A stretch of 64,000 nt of DNA from positions 620,001 through 684,000 of the forward strand of contig JAHLLA010000001.1 of the NCBI GenBank assembly GCA_020444415.1, read 5' to 3'. This DNA is from Bacteroidota bacterium (lineage in GTDB: Bacteria; Bacteroidota; Bacteroidia; Bacteroidales; F082). Made by a program: the position numbers and the translations under genes. The notes below the pieces were generated by a model. That model was not told where the DNA came from. It ran no database searches and saw only the letters and a program-made list of their open reading frames with translations. Every line of letters begins with the position of its first letter. Within the stretch, counting starts at the first letter, position 1. Shown one piece after another: positions 1 to 8,600 of this stretch.

Positions 1-919
1 TTTGTTTTGCTTCGGGCATATCAGCTAACCTTGTCCAGCTTTCTGTAGATGGATCAAATTCATAAAGGCGATTTGAATAACCACTGGAATTACTTCCACC
101 GAATATGTATATTTTATTATTCCAAACCGCTGACCCACCATATTCTACAGGATAAGGGTTTGTTGCACTATAAGAGAGATCGCCTGTCATAATATCAACA
201 ATTTCCACTGTGTCTGTATAGGTAGTATTTGTATAGGTGTCTCCGTTGAAGATATATATTTTGTTCTGAGAATTAACAAATTCAGCGGAACAATATCTCC
301 TCGGAATAAGATTGTTAACAATTTCAGTCCAGGTATTAAATACAAGGTCGTATTTTTCAATACTTGTCGATTTCCATGGAGCCTCATCAAGTCCACCGCA
401 AATAGAATAGATATAATTTCCATCAAAGGTATATCCGGAACCATATTTTGCATAATTCATATCTGCCAAAGATGCAAATTCAAGATCATAATCTACACTA
501 TCTTGTCCGGTTAGTTTAACATAATTAATTCCTAATATTCCTCCGGTAGGAGTTGTCGAAGAATTGCCATATATTTTATAAACGATTATGCTTCCCTGTT
601 GTAAAGAGTACGATACGTCCTTATTGTGAAAGTATGGTGTAAATTGCTCATCATTTACATATTGATCCCAGTTTGCAACTATATTGCCCTGAATTCTTAC
701 TTCAATATGAAAAGTACCACCAGCAGAAGCTAATACTGATTTTGTCTCTATAGATTCTACCACCATATCATTTTCAGCGGTAAACTCCCATGTTTTTCCA
801 CTTGAATAGATGTAATAATATGTATTTGTTTCACCAAACTCATGAGTTTCTACAATTTGGGCTTGTAAAGTTGAAATCATGAAAATAACCGTAGTTAAAA
901 GTAATATTCTTATTTTCAT
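1..919 (-). CDS. Kelch-repeat secreted protein (3' part beyond window)
   Basis: The open frame starts at an ATG at 919 and runs off the left edge, giving 306 codons. It begins with a signal peptide (MKIRILLLTTVIFMISTLQAQ-like, cleaved after about residue 20). An N-terminal domain of about 150 residues is not recognised. After that come beta-propeller-type repeats with Kelch features: paired glycines (ICGGLDEAPW, IFGGSNSSG) and spaced Tyr/Trp (W..I, SWTRLADMPEA). Kelch propellers in this phylum are usually exported and often carry a T9SS tail, but the C-terminus is outside the window. It lies downstream of the LRR gene on the same strand, 157 bp away. The substrate or partner is unknown. Confidence 0.75.
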   Translation of the reverse strand, partial: MKIRILLLTTVIFMISTLQAQIVETHEFGETNTYYYIYSSGKTWEFTAENDMVVESIETKSVLASAGGTFHIEVRIQGNIVANWDQYVNDEQFTPYFHNKDVSYSLQQGSIIVYKIYGNSSTTPTGGILGINYVKLTGQDSVDYDLEFASLADMNYAKYGSGYTFDGNYIYSICGGLDEAPWKSTSIEKYDLVFNTWTEIVNNLIPRRYCSAEFVNSQNKIYIFNGDTYTNTTYTDTVEIVDIMTGDLSYSATNPYPVEYGGSAVWNNKIYIFGGSNSSGYSNRLYEFDPSTESWTRLADMPEAKQ

Positions 920-1076
920 AGTAGTGAAGTTAAGTTTTAAAAAAGAAAATTGAATAAGATTCTTTTGTATTTCTGAATGGAAATGAAGTTGCACATATAA
1001 CATAGCAGTAGGTTATGGTTTAACAAGCATAATTGGGCAGTACAATTTACAACTAAAATTAATGAATGTCAAGTGA

Positions 1077-2165
1077 TTACATCACCTTCACCATCTTCCC
1101 ATTAGCTACCTGGTCGCCTACTTGCAGCCTGTAGTAATAGATACCTTCAGCAAAACCCTGTGTATCCCACTGCAGCTGCTGCTCTCCCTGTTGCTGCTCT
1201 TCCAAGTACTGATAAACTAGCTGACCTAGCTGGTTAAAAACACTGAGTTGTACTGTTGATGTTTGTTTTAGGGAATAGGATAAGGTTGTTGAGGTGGAGA
1301 ATGGATTGGGGTTTTCTCTAACTTTAATATGATTTTTACTATTTATAACTTCAGTGCCTACTAGACTGCAATCTTCTGAATAAACAGCCCAATCATCCTT
1401 TAGCCAATTTGGATTGAGATATGCTTCCTCAGGATTGTCAACGTCTATACATAGTAATTCTGGATTGTTAAACGCTCTTAATAATCCCAACTGTTCATTA
1501 TTTCCATTTTTTATATTAAGCGCAGTTAATTGATTATTCTGACAATACAATTCTTCTAAAGTCAAAATAGATGAAATATTTAGACTTGTTAATAAATTTT
1601 CATCGCAATATAAAATCTGTATTAGTGGGTTATTTGATAAATCTATACTACTCACTTGATTGCTAAAAAAATCCAAATATGTTAATTGGGTATTTTGAGA
1701 TACATCCAGACTATTGAGTTGATTATTCCAAATATTAATTAAATCAAGATTAATATTATTTGAAATATCAATTTCAATTATCTGATTTCCAACACATATT
1801 AATTTCTCTAATAAGATATTTTGAGTAACATCAATATTGTTCCCTGTAGGATTATCACCACAATTCAACCAGGTTAAATTTGGACTATTTGATACATCAA
1901 TAGAAGGAATTTGATTATGTGCACAATCTAAAAAAGTTAGAATTATGCAGTCCTCAATACCTGTTAAATCTTGAATATTCAGATATCTAATAGTTAATGA
2001 TTCTATAGATTCTAAAGTAGTAGTTAGGACATAATCATCAAGAATGTCATCATAACCTAGATCAATTAAAGCTTGCTCAAAATTGTCATCGGGGACATAT
2101 GTTAATTGTGCTGCAAGAAAAGAAGTAGTTAATAATAGGATAAATAAAATGTAATGCTTTTTCAT
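1077..2165 (-). CDS. Leucine-rich-repeat protein with T9SS sorting domain
   Basis: The protein has 362 residues. I chose Met at 2165 over the upstream Met at 2189 because it directly precedes a signal peptide (MKKHYILFILLLTTSFLAAQ). Residues about 60-250 contain short leucine-rich repeats of 20-22 residues with the pattern L..L....N.L..LDVS.N, as in SDS22/internalin-type proteins. A linker follows (SEDCSLVG), then a C-terminal domain of about 75 residues: an NPF start, LSVFNQLGQLV in the middle, and GIYYYRLQVGDQVANGK at the end. That is the type A T9SS sorting domain, so the protein is probably secreted or attached to the cell surface. Function beyond protein binding or adhesion cannot be inferred. 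Confidence 0.85.
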   Translation of the reverse strand: MKKHYILFILLLTTSFLAAQLTYVPDDNFEQALIDLGYDDILDDYVLTTTLESIESLTIRYLNIQDLTGIEDCIILTFLDCAHNQIPSIDVSNSPNLTWLNCGDNPTGNNIDVTQNILLEKLICVGNQIIEIDISNNINLDLINIWNNQLNSLDVSQNTQLTYLDFFSNQVSSIDLSNNPLIQILYCDENLLTSLNISSILTLEELYCQNNQLTALNIKNGNNEQLGLLRAFNNPELLCIDVDNPEEAYLNPNWLKDDWAVYSEDCSLVGTEVINSKNHIKVRENPNPFSTSTTLSYSLKQTSTVQLSVFNQLGQLVYQYLEEQQQGEQQLQWDTQGFAEGIYYYRLQVGDQVANGKMVKVM

Positions 2166-2398
2166 AGGAGTTAATTTTGAGTTAAACATAGTTCAGCTGG
2201 GAACTGCAAGATACGAATAATGAGGGTGGATGTCAAGGAGTTATGTGTTATATATCATATGCTCCTAGTGATGCTTCTCGTTTAAAATTTATAATCCTCC
2301 ATTTACCGACTATATCATCCCACTCGCCGAAAAGGTCTTTGCTGAGGTCACAGATACCTATAATTTAGCACTCAGAAACAAAATAAAAAACTATAAAA

Positions 2399-2881
2399 AT
2401 GAAATCACTACTACAATTTACAGCCATCGCAACCCTGGTCGTTGCCTTTAGTTTTAGCCTGAGCGCTTCTAAAATAAACCTTGTTCCTGAAGAAGAAGCC
2501 TACATCAACGACATTCCTTTCAGCACTGAAGAAATAGCTGCCAATTACTTATATGAAAAAGCCTTGAGTGAGACTTTTGAATTTGAAGAAGAAGCTTATA
2601 TAGACGATATTCCTTTCAATACAGAATATGTAGCTGCCAATTGCAAATACCGCAGGGCTATGCAGGTTAATTTCGAAATTGAAGAAGAAGCTTACGTGAA
2701 TGACATACCATTCAACACACAGAAAGTGTTTGTTGAGAACATGCTTAGAGATGCATTGAATGAAGTTTTCACCTTTGAAGATGAACGCTATATTGATGAC
2801 ATTCCCGAAGCGATTTTAAATAAGATCACACAAACCCTGATGCTCACCTTAGAAGAAATAGTAATTGCCTCGGTAAAATAA
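2399..2881 (+). CDS. Secreted 32-residue 'DIPF' repeat protein (copy A)
   Basis: The protein has 160 residues and no family I recognise. After a signal peptide (about residues 1-23, ending FSLSAS), almost all of it is four tandem repeats with an exact 32-residue period. Each starts EEEAYI(N/D)DIPF(N/S)TE and ends in a helix-like stretch ..A..F.FE; the fourth repeat is degenerate. A paralogue with the same architecture lies at 36976-37437, and relics of the repeat may lie at 2302-2376 and 13777-13836. The acidic EEEAYIDD segment could bind a cation or a protein partner, but that is conjecture. A hairpin follows at 2921-2949. Export is supported by the N-terminus; the cellular role is unknown. 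Confidence 0.8.
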   Translation: MKSLLQFTAIATLVVAFSFSLSASKINLVPEEEAYINDIPFSTEEIAANYLYEKALSETFEFEEEAYIDDIPFNTEYVAANCKYRRAMQVNFEIEEEAYVNDIPFNTQKVFVENMLRDALNEVFTFEDERYIDDIPEAILNKITQTLMLTLEEIVIASVK

Positions 2882-2920
2882 GTGAGTTATGGAAGTTGAT
2901 TTTAGTTTGTTTTTATAGCA

Positions 2921-2949
2921 TTAACGGGCTGGTAGTACTGGTCCGTTAA
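2921..2949 (+). terminator. Hairpin downstream of DIPF gene A
   Basis: A 7-bp inverted repeat, TTAACGG...CCGTTAA, with a 15-nt loop lies about 40 bp after the stop codon of copy A. There is no T-tract, so it is a weak terminator candidate. Confidence 0.3.
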
Positions 2950-2979
2950 GCTAATTATAGCTTCACGCTCACAGCCAGT

Positions 2980-3042
2980 TTAACTCGCCTTCACCTTCTT
3001 ACCATTCGCTATCTCACCTACATCTTGCAAACCGCAGTAAAT
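2980..3042 (-). pseudogene. Relic of a T9SS C-terminal sorting domain
   Basis: The reverse strand reads YIYCGLQDVGEIANGKKVK followed by AS and a TAA stop at 2980. This matches the last strand of the T9SS sorting domain in the LRR protein at 1077 (IYYYRLQVGDQVANGKMVK). An in-frame stop lies just upstream and there is no start, so only about 20 codons of a lost secreted-protein gene remain. The relic ends about 30 bp before the left 29-bp direct repeat, consistent with past insertion or deletion at this boundary. Nothing else is recognisable between 2950 and 3071. Confidence 0.6.
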
Positions 3043-3071
3043 GTAAGATCACACTAAATAATACCGATAAT

Positions 3072-3100
3072 AATTGTCCATCTGTTTTTGACGATTCACA
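3072..3100 (+). repeat. 29-bp direct repeat, left copy, flanking SLOG/RyR/STAND module
   Basis: It is identical at 26 of 29 positions to 9521-9549, in the same orientation (shared core TTTGACGATTCACA). The pair encloses exactly the three-gene module. It starts 140 bp upstream of the SLOG start codon. Confidence 0.65.
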
Positions 3101-3211
3101 CTTTTTTGTATTGTTTTTTAATAATTGTTTGATTTCTGCCTAAAATAATACCCTAAATAACTCAATTTCTTTATCTTTAATAATTCTTCTTAGATCTTCT
3201 ATTAGATTAGT

Positions 3212-3835
3212 ATGGAATCTCCTTCAAATCCTATTAAAATTGGCGTAACGGGTCATAGATATTTAGACAATGAATTTGATTTGAAGAAACAAATACTCAG
3301 AGTTCTTAGTGTTGAAATCCCAAAATTATTTAATAACAATTCCAACTTCATCGATTCAAGTTACTTATGTATTCTAACACCACTTGCTGAAGGTGCAGAC
3401 AGGCTTGTGGCTGAATCAATTCTGGAATATAATGACAGGTCCTATCTTGAAGCTGTTTTGCCTTTGCCCCTGCAGCATTATAAAAAAACATTCAATAATC
3501 CTGATGACTATCGCTTTGTTAATCTTCTTAACAAAGCCAAATCCGTTAAACTGATAAGAAATGAGTCTGAAAGCATTTCTAATATTGAGAACTTTTCTGA
3601 AACTGATTTTACAATAAACAATAATACGTTTTTAAATAGGGCTTTCGAGGAAGCGGGAAGGCACATAGCCAACCATTGTGATGTGCTATTAGCATTATGG
3701 GACGGTAAAAGATCTAATTTAATGGGAGGTACCTCTGCAATAGTTGAGTATGCTTTTTCAATTAGCAAGCCTGTTATCATTATTTCAACTAAATTTCCTT
3801 ATAAAATAACCATATCTAAAGCAAATATGAAATAA
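3212..3835 (+). CDS. SLOG-domain protein (predicted nucleotide-ligand sensor)
   Basis: The 207-residue protein is a single Rossmann-like domain of the SLOG (SMF/DprA-LOG) superfamily. Visible landmarks are KIGVTGHR at the N-terminus (residues 9-16), LTPLAEGADRLVAE (about 55-68), a helix RAFEEAGRHIANHCDVLLALWDG (quoted only in part here as RAFEEAG and DVLLALWDG), and the GGTSAIVEYA loop (about 176-185). SLOG domains are known or predicted to bind nucleotides or nucleotide-derived signals. No second domain or membrane segment is seen, so it is probably a cytoplasmic sensor or processing subunit. It is 34 bp upstream of, and co-directional with, the RyR/TrkA-N gene, implying co-transcription. 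The sequence is AT-rich compared with the STAND gene opposite. The ligand is unknown. Confidence 0.75.
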   Translation: MESPSNPIKIGVTGHRYLDNEFDLKKQILRVLSVEIPKLFNNNSNFIDSSYLCILTPLAEGADRLVAESILEYNDRSYLEAVLPLPLQHYKKTFNNPDDYRFVNLLNKAKSVKLIRNESESISNIENFSETDFTINNNTFLNRAFEEAGRHIANHCDVLLALWDGKRSNLMGGTSAIVEYAFSISKPVIIISTKFPYKITISKANMK

Positions 3836-3869
3836 CAGAGTTGCATCTTTAATATCATAAAAACTAAAA

Positions 3870-5591
3870 ATGGATTCAGAATTATATATCAATAAAAATC
3901 AAAAGCTCAGGTTTTGGATATTTTTAAGCGGGCTTTTTATATTAAGCTTGATTATAGGATTAATTGGCTTTGAACGTTATTATGTTTACCATAATATTCC
4001 ACATAATGCATTTAAGACAATTTATGCGACACTTCAGCTTTTTGTTTTAGAAAGTGGAAACCTAAACGGTTATCTTCCGCTGGAATTAGATATTGCGCGT
4101 TTTGCAGCGCCTTTGGTCTCTTTCATTGCCATAGCACTTACTCTTTTACAAATTTTTCGTGATCAATGGGAAAGATTTAGAATTTCATTAATGCGTGATC
4201 ATGTAATAATTGTTGGTTATGGAACAATTGGAAAGACTATCTTGAATGATTTAATTAAGAATGGCAAAAAAGTTCTCTTAATAGATTCAGAATTTGATAT
4301 TAGCGAAAAGGAAGAGCTGCAAAATTTAAAATGCAGAGTACTAACAGGAAATATTACTGAAAAAAGTATCCTGAAAAAAGCGCGTATCCAGCATGCTGAT
4401 TTTGTTTACTTATTGACAGATAATGACACAACACAAATAAAAGCATGTCTGCTAATCTACCAGCTTATAATTGATAGTAAACGTAAAAAGAATAATCCTC
4501 TAAACTGTTTGATGCATTTGCATAATCAAGAATTGGTCAGCACATTAAAAAACCATCAGCTTGTTAAGAACATTTCAGACGCATTTGTTTTAAAAGTGTT
4601 CAATATTAATGAATCAAGTGCACGTTATCTTTTTGATACCTATCCACCAGATAGAGAAGGCATTTCTTTAAATAGCAATAAAATTGTTCAGATTGTTATT
4701 TTTGGTTTTGGACCTACTGGTGAAGCATTAGCCATACAAACAGCTCAGATTGGACATTATCTAAATGGGAAAAAACCGAAAATTCTGATTATTGATCAAC
4801 AAGCAAAGATTAAGATCGACGATTTTTTAAGCAGGTATCCAACATTCAAAAAATTTTGTGATATTGAATTTATTTCAATTGCGTCCGATAATCCGCAACT
4901 TTTCAATAAAGTATTACCGTATATAAATGGCGCCCATTTATTGACCACAATAGTCCTTTGCTATGAAAATAGGACTGAAAATCTTCTTTTAGGATTGCAA
5001 TTTGATAATATTGATTGGCAAAGTGATGTTCGCATTTTCATACAAACAAATGATGAGTTTCCCACATCGACTTTTTCAGATATTGTGAAATCCTACGGAC
5101 CACCTTCGGTAGTTTGTTCTCATGGTGCTATTTATAGCGAAATTATAGATAAAAAAGCCATTGCATTTCATAACTATTATTTAAATAAAAGAAAAAAAGA
5201 AACTGATTTTGGTAAAAAAGCAGCGGATGTAGGGTGGGTGGAATTATCACAGGAATATAAAGATTCCAATCGAAAAGCAGTGGATCACATTGGCGTTAAA
5301 CTGCGCTCAATTGGCTATCAGATAGTTGATGTAACCAATTCAAAACCTGAAATAACACTGTCCGATGAGGAAATACGAATGCTATCAAAACTTGAACATA
5401 AAAGGTGGCGTGCAGAACGATCACTAGCAGGATGGACTTTCAGTGAAACAAGAAATAACAAAAAACGGGAAAGTCCGGACCTGGTTGAATGGGATAAATT
5501 ATCGAAAGAAACTCGGGATTATGACATCAATGCGGTAAAAAGTATTCCAGGTGTTTTAGCAACCATTGGATTAAAAATAATATCTCCGTGA
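3870..5591 (+). CDS. Two-TM tandem TrkA-N protein with C-terminal RyR domain
   Basis: The protein has 573 residues. TM helices lie at about 14-33 and 76-96, with a semi-hydrophobic loop (46-62) between them, resembling a minimal channel-like module. Two NAD-binding TrkA-N/RCK-type Rossmann domains follow: GYGTIGKT at 116-123, and IFGFGPTGEAL at about 274-284. The last 77 residues (about 497-573) match the RyR repeat domain (Pfam RyR): KLEHKRWRAER, a GW pair, SPDLVEWDKL and a DYD..AV segment. RyR domains are known from ryanodine receptors and from prokaryotic proteins associated with nucleotide signalling. I infer a membrane effector or channel gated by a nucleotide, with the upstream SLOG protein as partner. 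Its stop lies 12 bp from the stop of the convergent STAND gene. Confidence 0.8.
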   Translation: MDSELYINKNQKLRFWIFLSGLFILSLIIGLIGFERYYVYHNIPHNAFKTIYATLQLFVLESGNLNGYLPLELDIARFAAPLVSFIAIALTLLQIFRDQWERFRISLMRDHVIIVGYGTIGKTILNDLIKNGKKVLLIDSEFDISEKEELQNLKCRVLTGNITEKSILKKARIQHADFVYLLTDNDTTQIKACLLIYQLIIDSKRKKNNPLNCLMHLHNQELVSTLKNHQLVKNISDAFVLKVFNINESSARYLFDTYPPDREGISLNSNKIVQIVIFGFGPTGEALAIQTAQIGHYLNGKKPKILIIDQQAKIKIDDFLSRYPTFKKFCDIEFISIASDNPQLFNKVLPYINGAHLLTTIVLCYENRTENLLLGLQFDNIDWQSDVRIFIQTNDEFPTSTFSDIVKSYGPPSVVCSHGAIYSEIIDKKAIAFHNYYLNKRKKETDFGKKAADVGWVELSQEYKDSNRKAVDHIGVKLRSIGYQIVDVTNSKPEITLSDEEIRMLSKLEHKRWRAERSLAGWTFSETRNNKKRESPDLVEWDKLSKETRDYDINAVKSIPGVLATIGLKIISP

Positions 5592-5603
5592 GATTAAAAT
5601 CAA

Positions 5604-8600
5604 TTAATTTGAAGTATTTGTGGTATCATTGAGATAAGCTTCGTACTCTTTTACTTTCTCTGGTTTCTTCCAAACAGTATATAAATTAATAAGGTTGTCC
5701 AATGCTTTCAGTGTATACGTATCATCATGGCCTCTTTTTTCCTTTAGAATTGGATAACTAGCGGTAATTAATGATTCTGCCTCCCTATATCTTTCTAGTT
5801 TGATAAGACATTCTCCATAATTATTCATTGTCACAGCAGTTAACCAATGACCTTCAGGTAAATTACTCTCCTGGATTTCTAAAGCTTCTTTGTAATATTC
5901 TTCTGCTTTTATGTAATCACCTTTCTCTTTATATAATCCAGCAATATTATTCAGGCTAGTCGCTAATTTTGGATGTTCATCACCTAAAGTATTTCTTTGT
6001 ATTGTTAATGCTTCTAAAAACATGTCTTCTACCAATTCTTCATTCCCACTCTTGCGCATGATAGTTGCCAGATTAACCAAATTTGCAGCTACGCTTGGGT
6101 GTTCATTACCATATATTTGTCGATTTATTGCAAGTGATTCCCTATAAAGTTCTTCCGCTTTTAAATATGCTCCTTGGGCGTTTAACACATACCCTAAATT
6201 AGCCAAACTTAGTGCAACACTTGGATGTAAATTACCAAATATCCTGCGTTGCATTTCTAATGCTTCATTAAAGTAGAATTCTGCACCTTGGACATCTCCT
6301 TTTCTCGCCAAAAAATATCCCATATTATTTAAACCTGAAGCAACTCTAGGATGTTCCTCACCATATACTTTTTTAGCTATTGCAAGTGCTTCTTTTAAAC
6401 ATTCTTCAGCTTCTTCATATTGGCCCTCATCATGCAATACCATCCCCAAATTATTCAATCTTGTAGCTAGATCAGGGTGTGCATCTCCATATATTTCCCT
6501 GCTCAACCTTATGGTTATTCTAAACATTGAGTCAGCTGATGACAATTTGCCCATTCGGTGATGCAATTGAGCCAATGTGCCGAGATAAAGAATATAATCA
6601 GGATGTTTTTCTCCATAAATACTTCTGCTACTATTAACAACCTTCATAAATAGCATTTCTGCTTCCTCCAGATCACCCAATTCGGTTTTTACGCCAGCAA
6701 TTGAGTGCAATACTCCTATAGTTTTAGGATTTTCTTCATCAAAATAGATATTAACAATCCGTAATGATTCTGAAAAAAGAGAATCGGCCTCCTCATACTG
6801 TCCTGTTTCAACTTTAAGTTGTCCAAGATTTAGAAGATGCATTGCCAAAATGGTATCATTACATCCTAAAATATCATTGGTAATTGCAATTGAATTAAGA
6901 AATAACGCTTCTGCAGTATCATAAACCCCTTTATCATAATACACCATCCCTAAATCATTCAAGCTAACTGCATATTCAATACTGCTTTCGCCAAATAGCT
7001 CACGTTTTTTCTCTAGTGCTTTTTCATACATTGGTTGAGCAACATCATAAAGACCCAGGTTCTGATATACTTTTGCCATAGTGGTCATCAATCTTGATTG
7101 TACTTCTTGCTGATCACTTAATTCATTCTCTATTTTTTCAGCTCCCTTATCAAGTATTTCTCTTGCTGTTATCGTATCGCCCAGTGCCTCACTCGGATCT
7201 GACACCTCAAATAATCCAACCAGAAAATCAGATACCTGTTCAGCAGTATTAGCCTCTATTTTTGCCCGATCCCTTTCCTGTTGCGCTATGTAAGCTGTTC
7301 CGGTAGCAATGAGTGATAATACAACTAGTGCTGCAACAATTGCTCTCTTCATCCACCAAATCCGTCGTCGCTTGGCTATGGATGCTTTTACAAATGAACG
7401 CTCCGCCTCTGTTAGCTCTATACTCTTATTCTTTATCAATTCCTCTGCTTCACTTACCTGTTTGCTTGCCGAGTATAGGAACTCTCTCGACCTGTTTTCT
7501 TTTTCCCATCTCGTTGATGCAATAGTTACCCTTGTATGGATCCGTAAATCTTCTTTGTTCTTCTCAATCCAGGCACTTAATCGTGGCCAATGCTGTAACA
7601 AGGCTTCATGGGCTATATGAACTACAGCACTTCCATCAGTAGCTAAATCTGTTATAAAAAGTCGGGATTCAACAAAGGCTTCTACAAAAGCTTTTGTTTC
7701 TGGCGTTGCTGTGAGCTGCTCTAATGGCGCATATTTGCGGGATATTCGTTCATCTGCTCCTATACTGATCAATGAATGTAACTCAACATCCATGGCCTTC
7801 TTTACTTCGGCATCAAGCCCCGAAAAAACTTCTTCTGCTCGTTGCGCCAGTGCTCCTTCTACGCCTCCTAATTTCCTATATGCATCATAGGTGAGCATGC
7901 CATCATCTGTTCGCCGCTTGTATAATTCCTCAAGCGTAAATTCTAACAATGGGAGCGCCCCCGGATTTTTAGCAGCCGCATCTCTCAACACATCATCAAG
8001 TTTCTCATTTGTGGATTTATCTTCTTCAAAAAATAATCCTGCCGCCTGGGCTGGTTGACGAATCATCTGGCCAATCTCTGCTGTTGTTGGTGTGAGCAGA
8101 TCATATTGACCGTTACCCTCTTTCAACGCAACAAGCGTATCCAACTCGGATGTTCTCGGATAGAAATCACTGCGGAGCGTGGCAATAACCCACACGCGTC
8201 CACTGCGGGATAAAGCATCTAAAGCTTCTACGAATAGCTTGCGTTCTTTGTGGGTAATACGCTCCAGACTGAACATCTCCTCCATCTGGTCTACAACCAA
8301 TACCAATTTGGCTATGGGTTGTTTCTCCAATTTTTCTTTTCTTTCAACTTCTGATGCAGCTTGTGAAAGACCTCCTTTTATTAAAGGAACTATGGCCTTT
8401 GGCGTTTCACGTAATAACTTCGCTAGCTCTTTAATACTCGTACCATCTGCACTTAATTCAGGCAAGGCTTCCTGCTGTAACAGACTATACGCAAGACCAT
8501 CAAACAGGTCGCCTGAAGCATCTCCTGGCTTCATAATGGCCCGACGCCAAATACCCACCCCTTCAATAACTCCGGGTTGAGTTATCATGGGCAATACGCC

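Noticed and set aside
187-453. 88-codon minus-strand open frame near the left edge
   Set aside because: It is out of frame with the Kelch-repeat gene (1-919), which has a signal peptide and coherent repeats; this is a shadow.
3072-3100. 29-bp repeat as a shared promoter or operator for the two convergent arms
   Set aside because: The two copies are in direct orientation while the genes face each other, so the element would be reversed relative to one of them; neither copy contains a TAnnTTTG box at a suitable distance.
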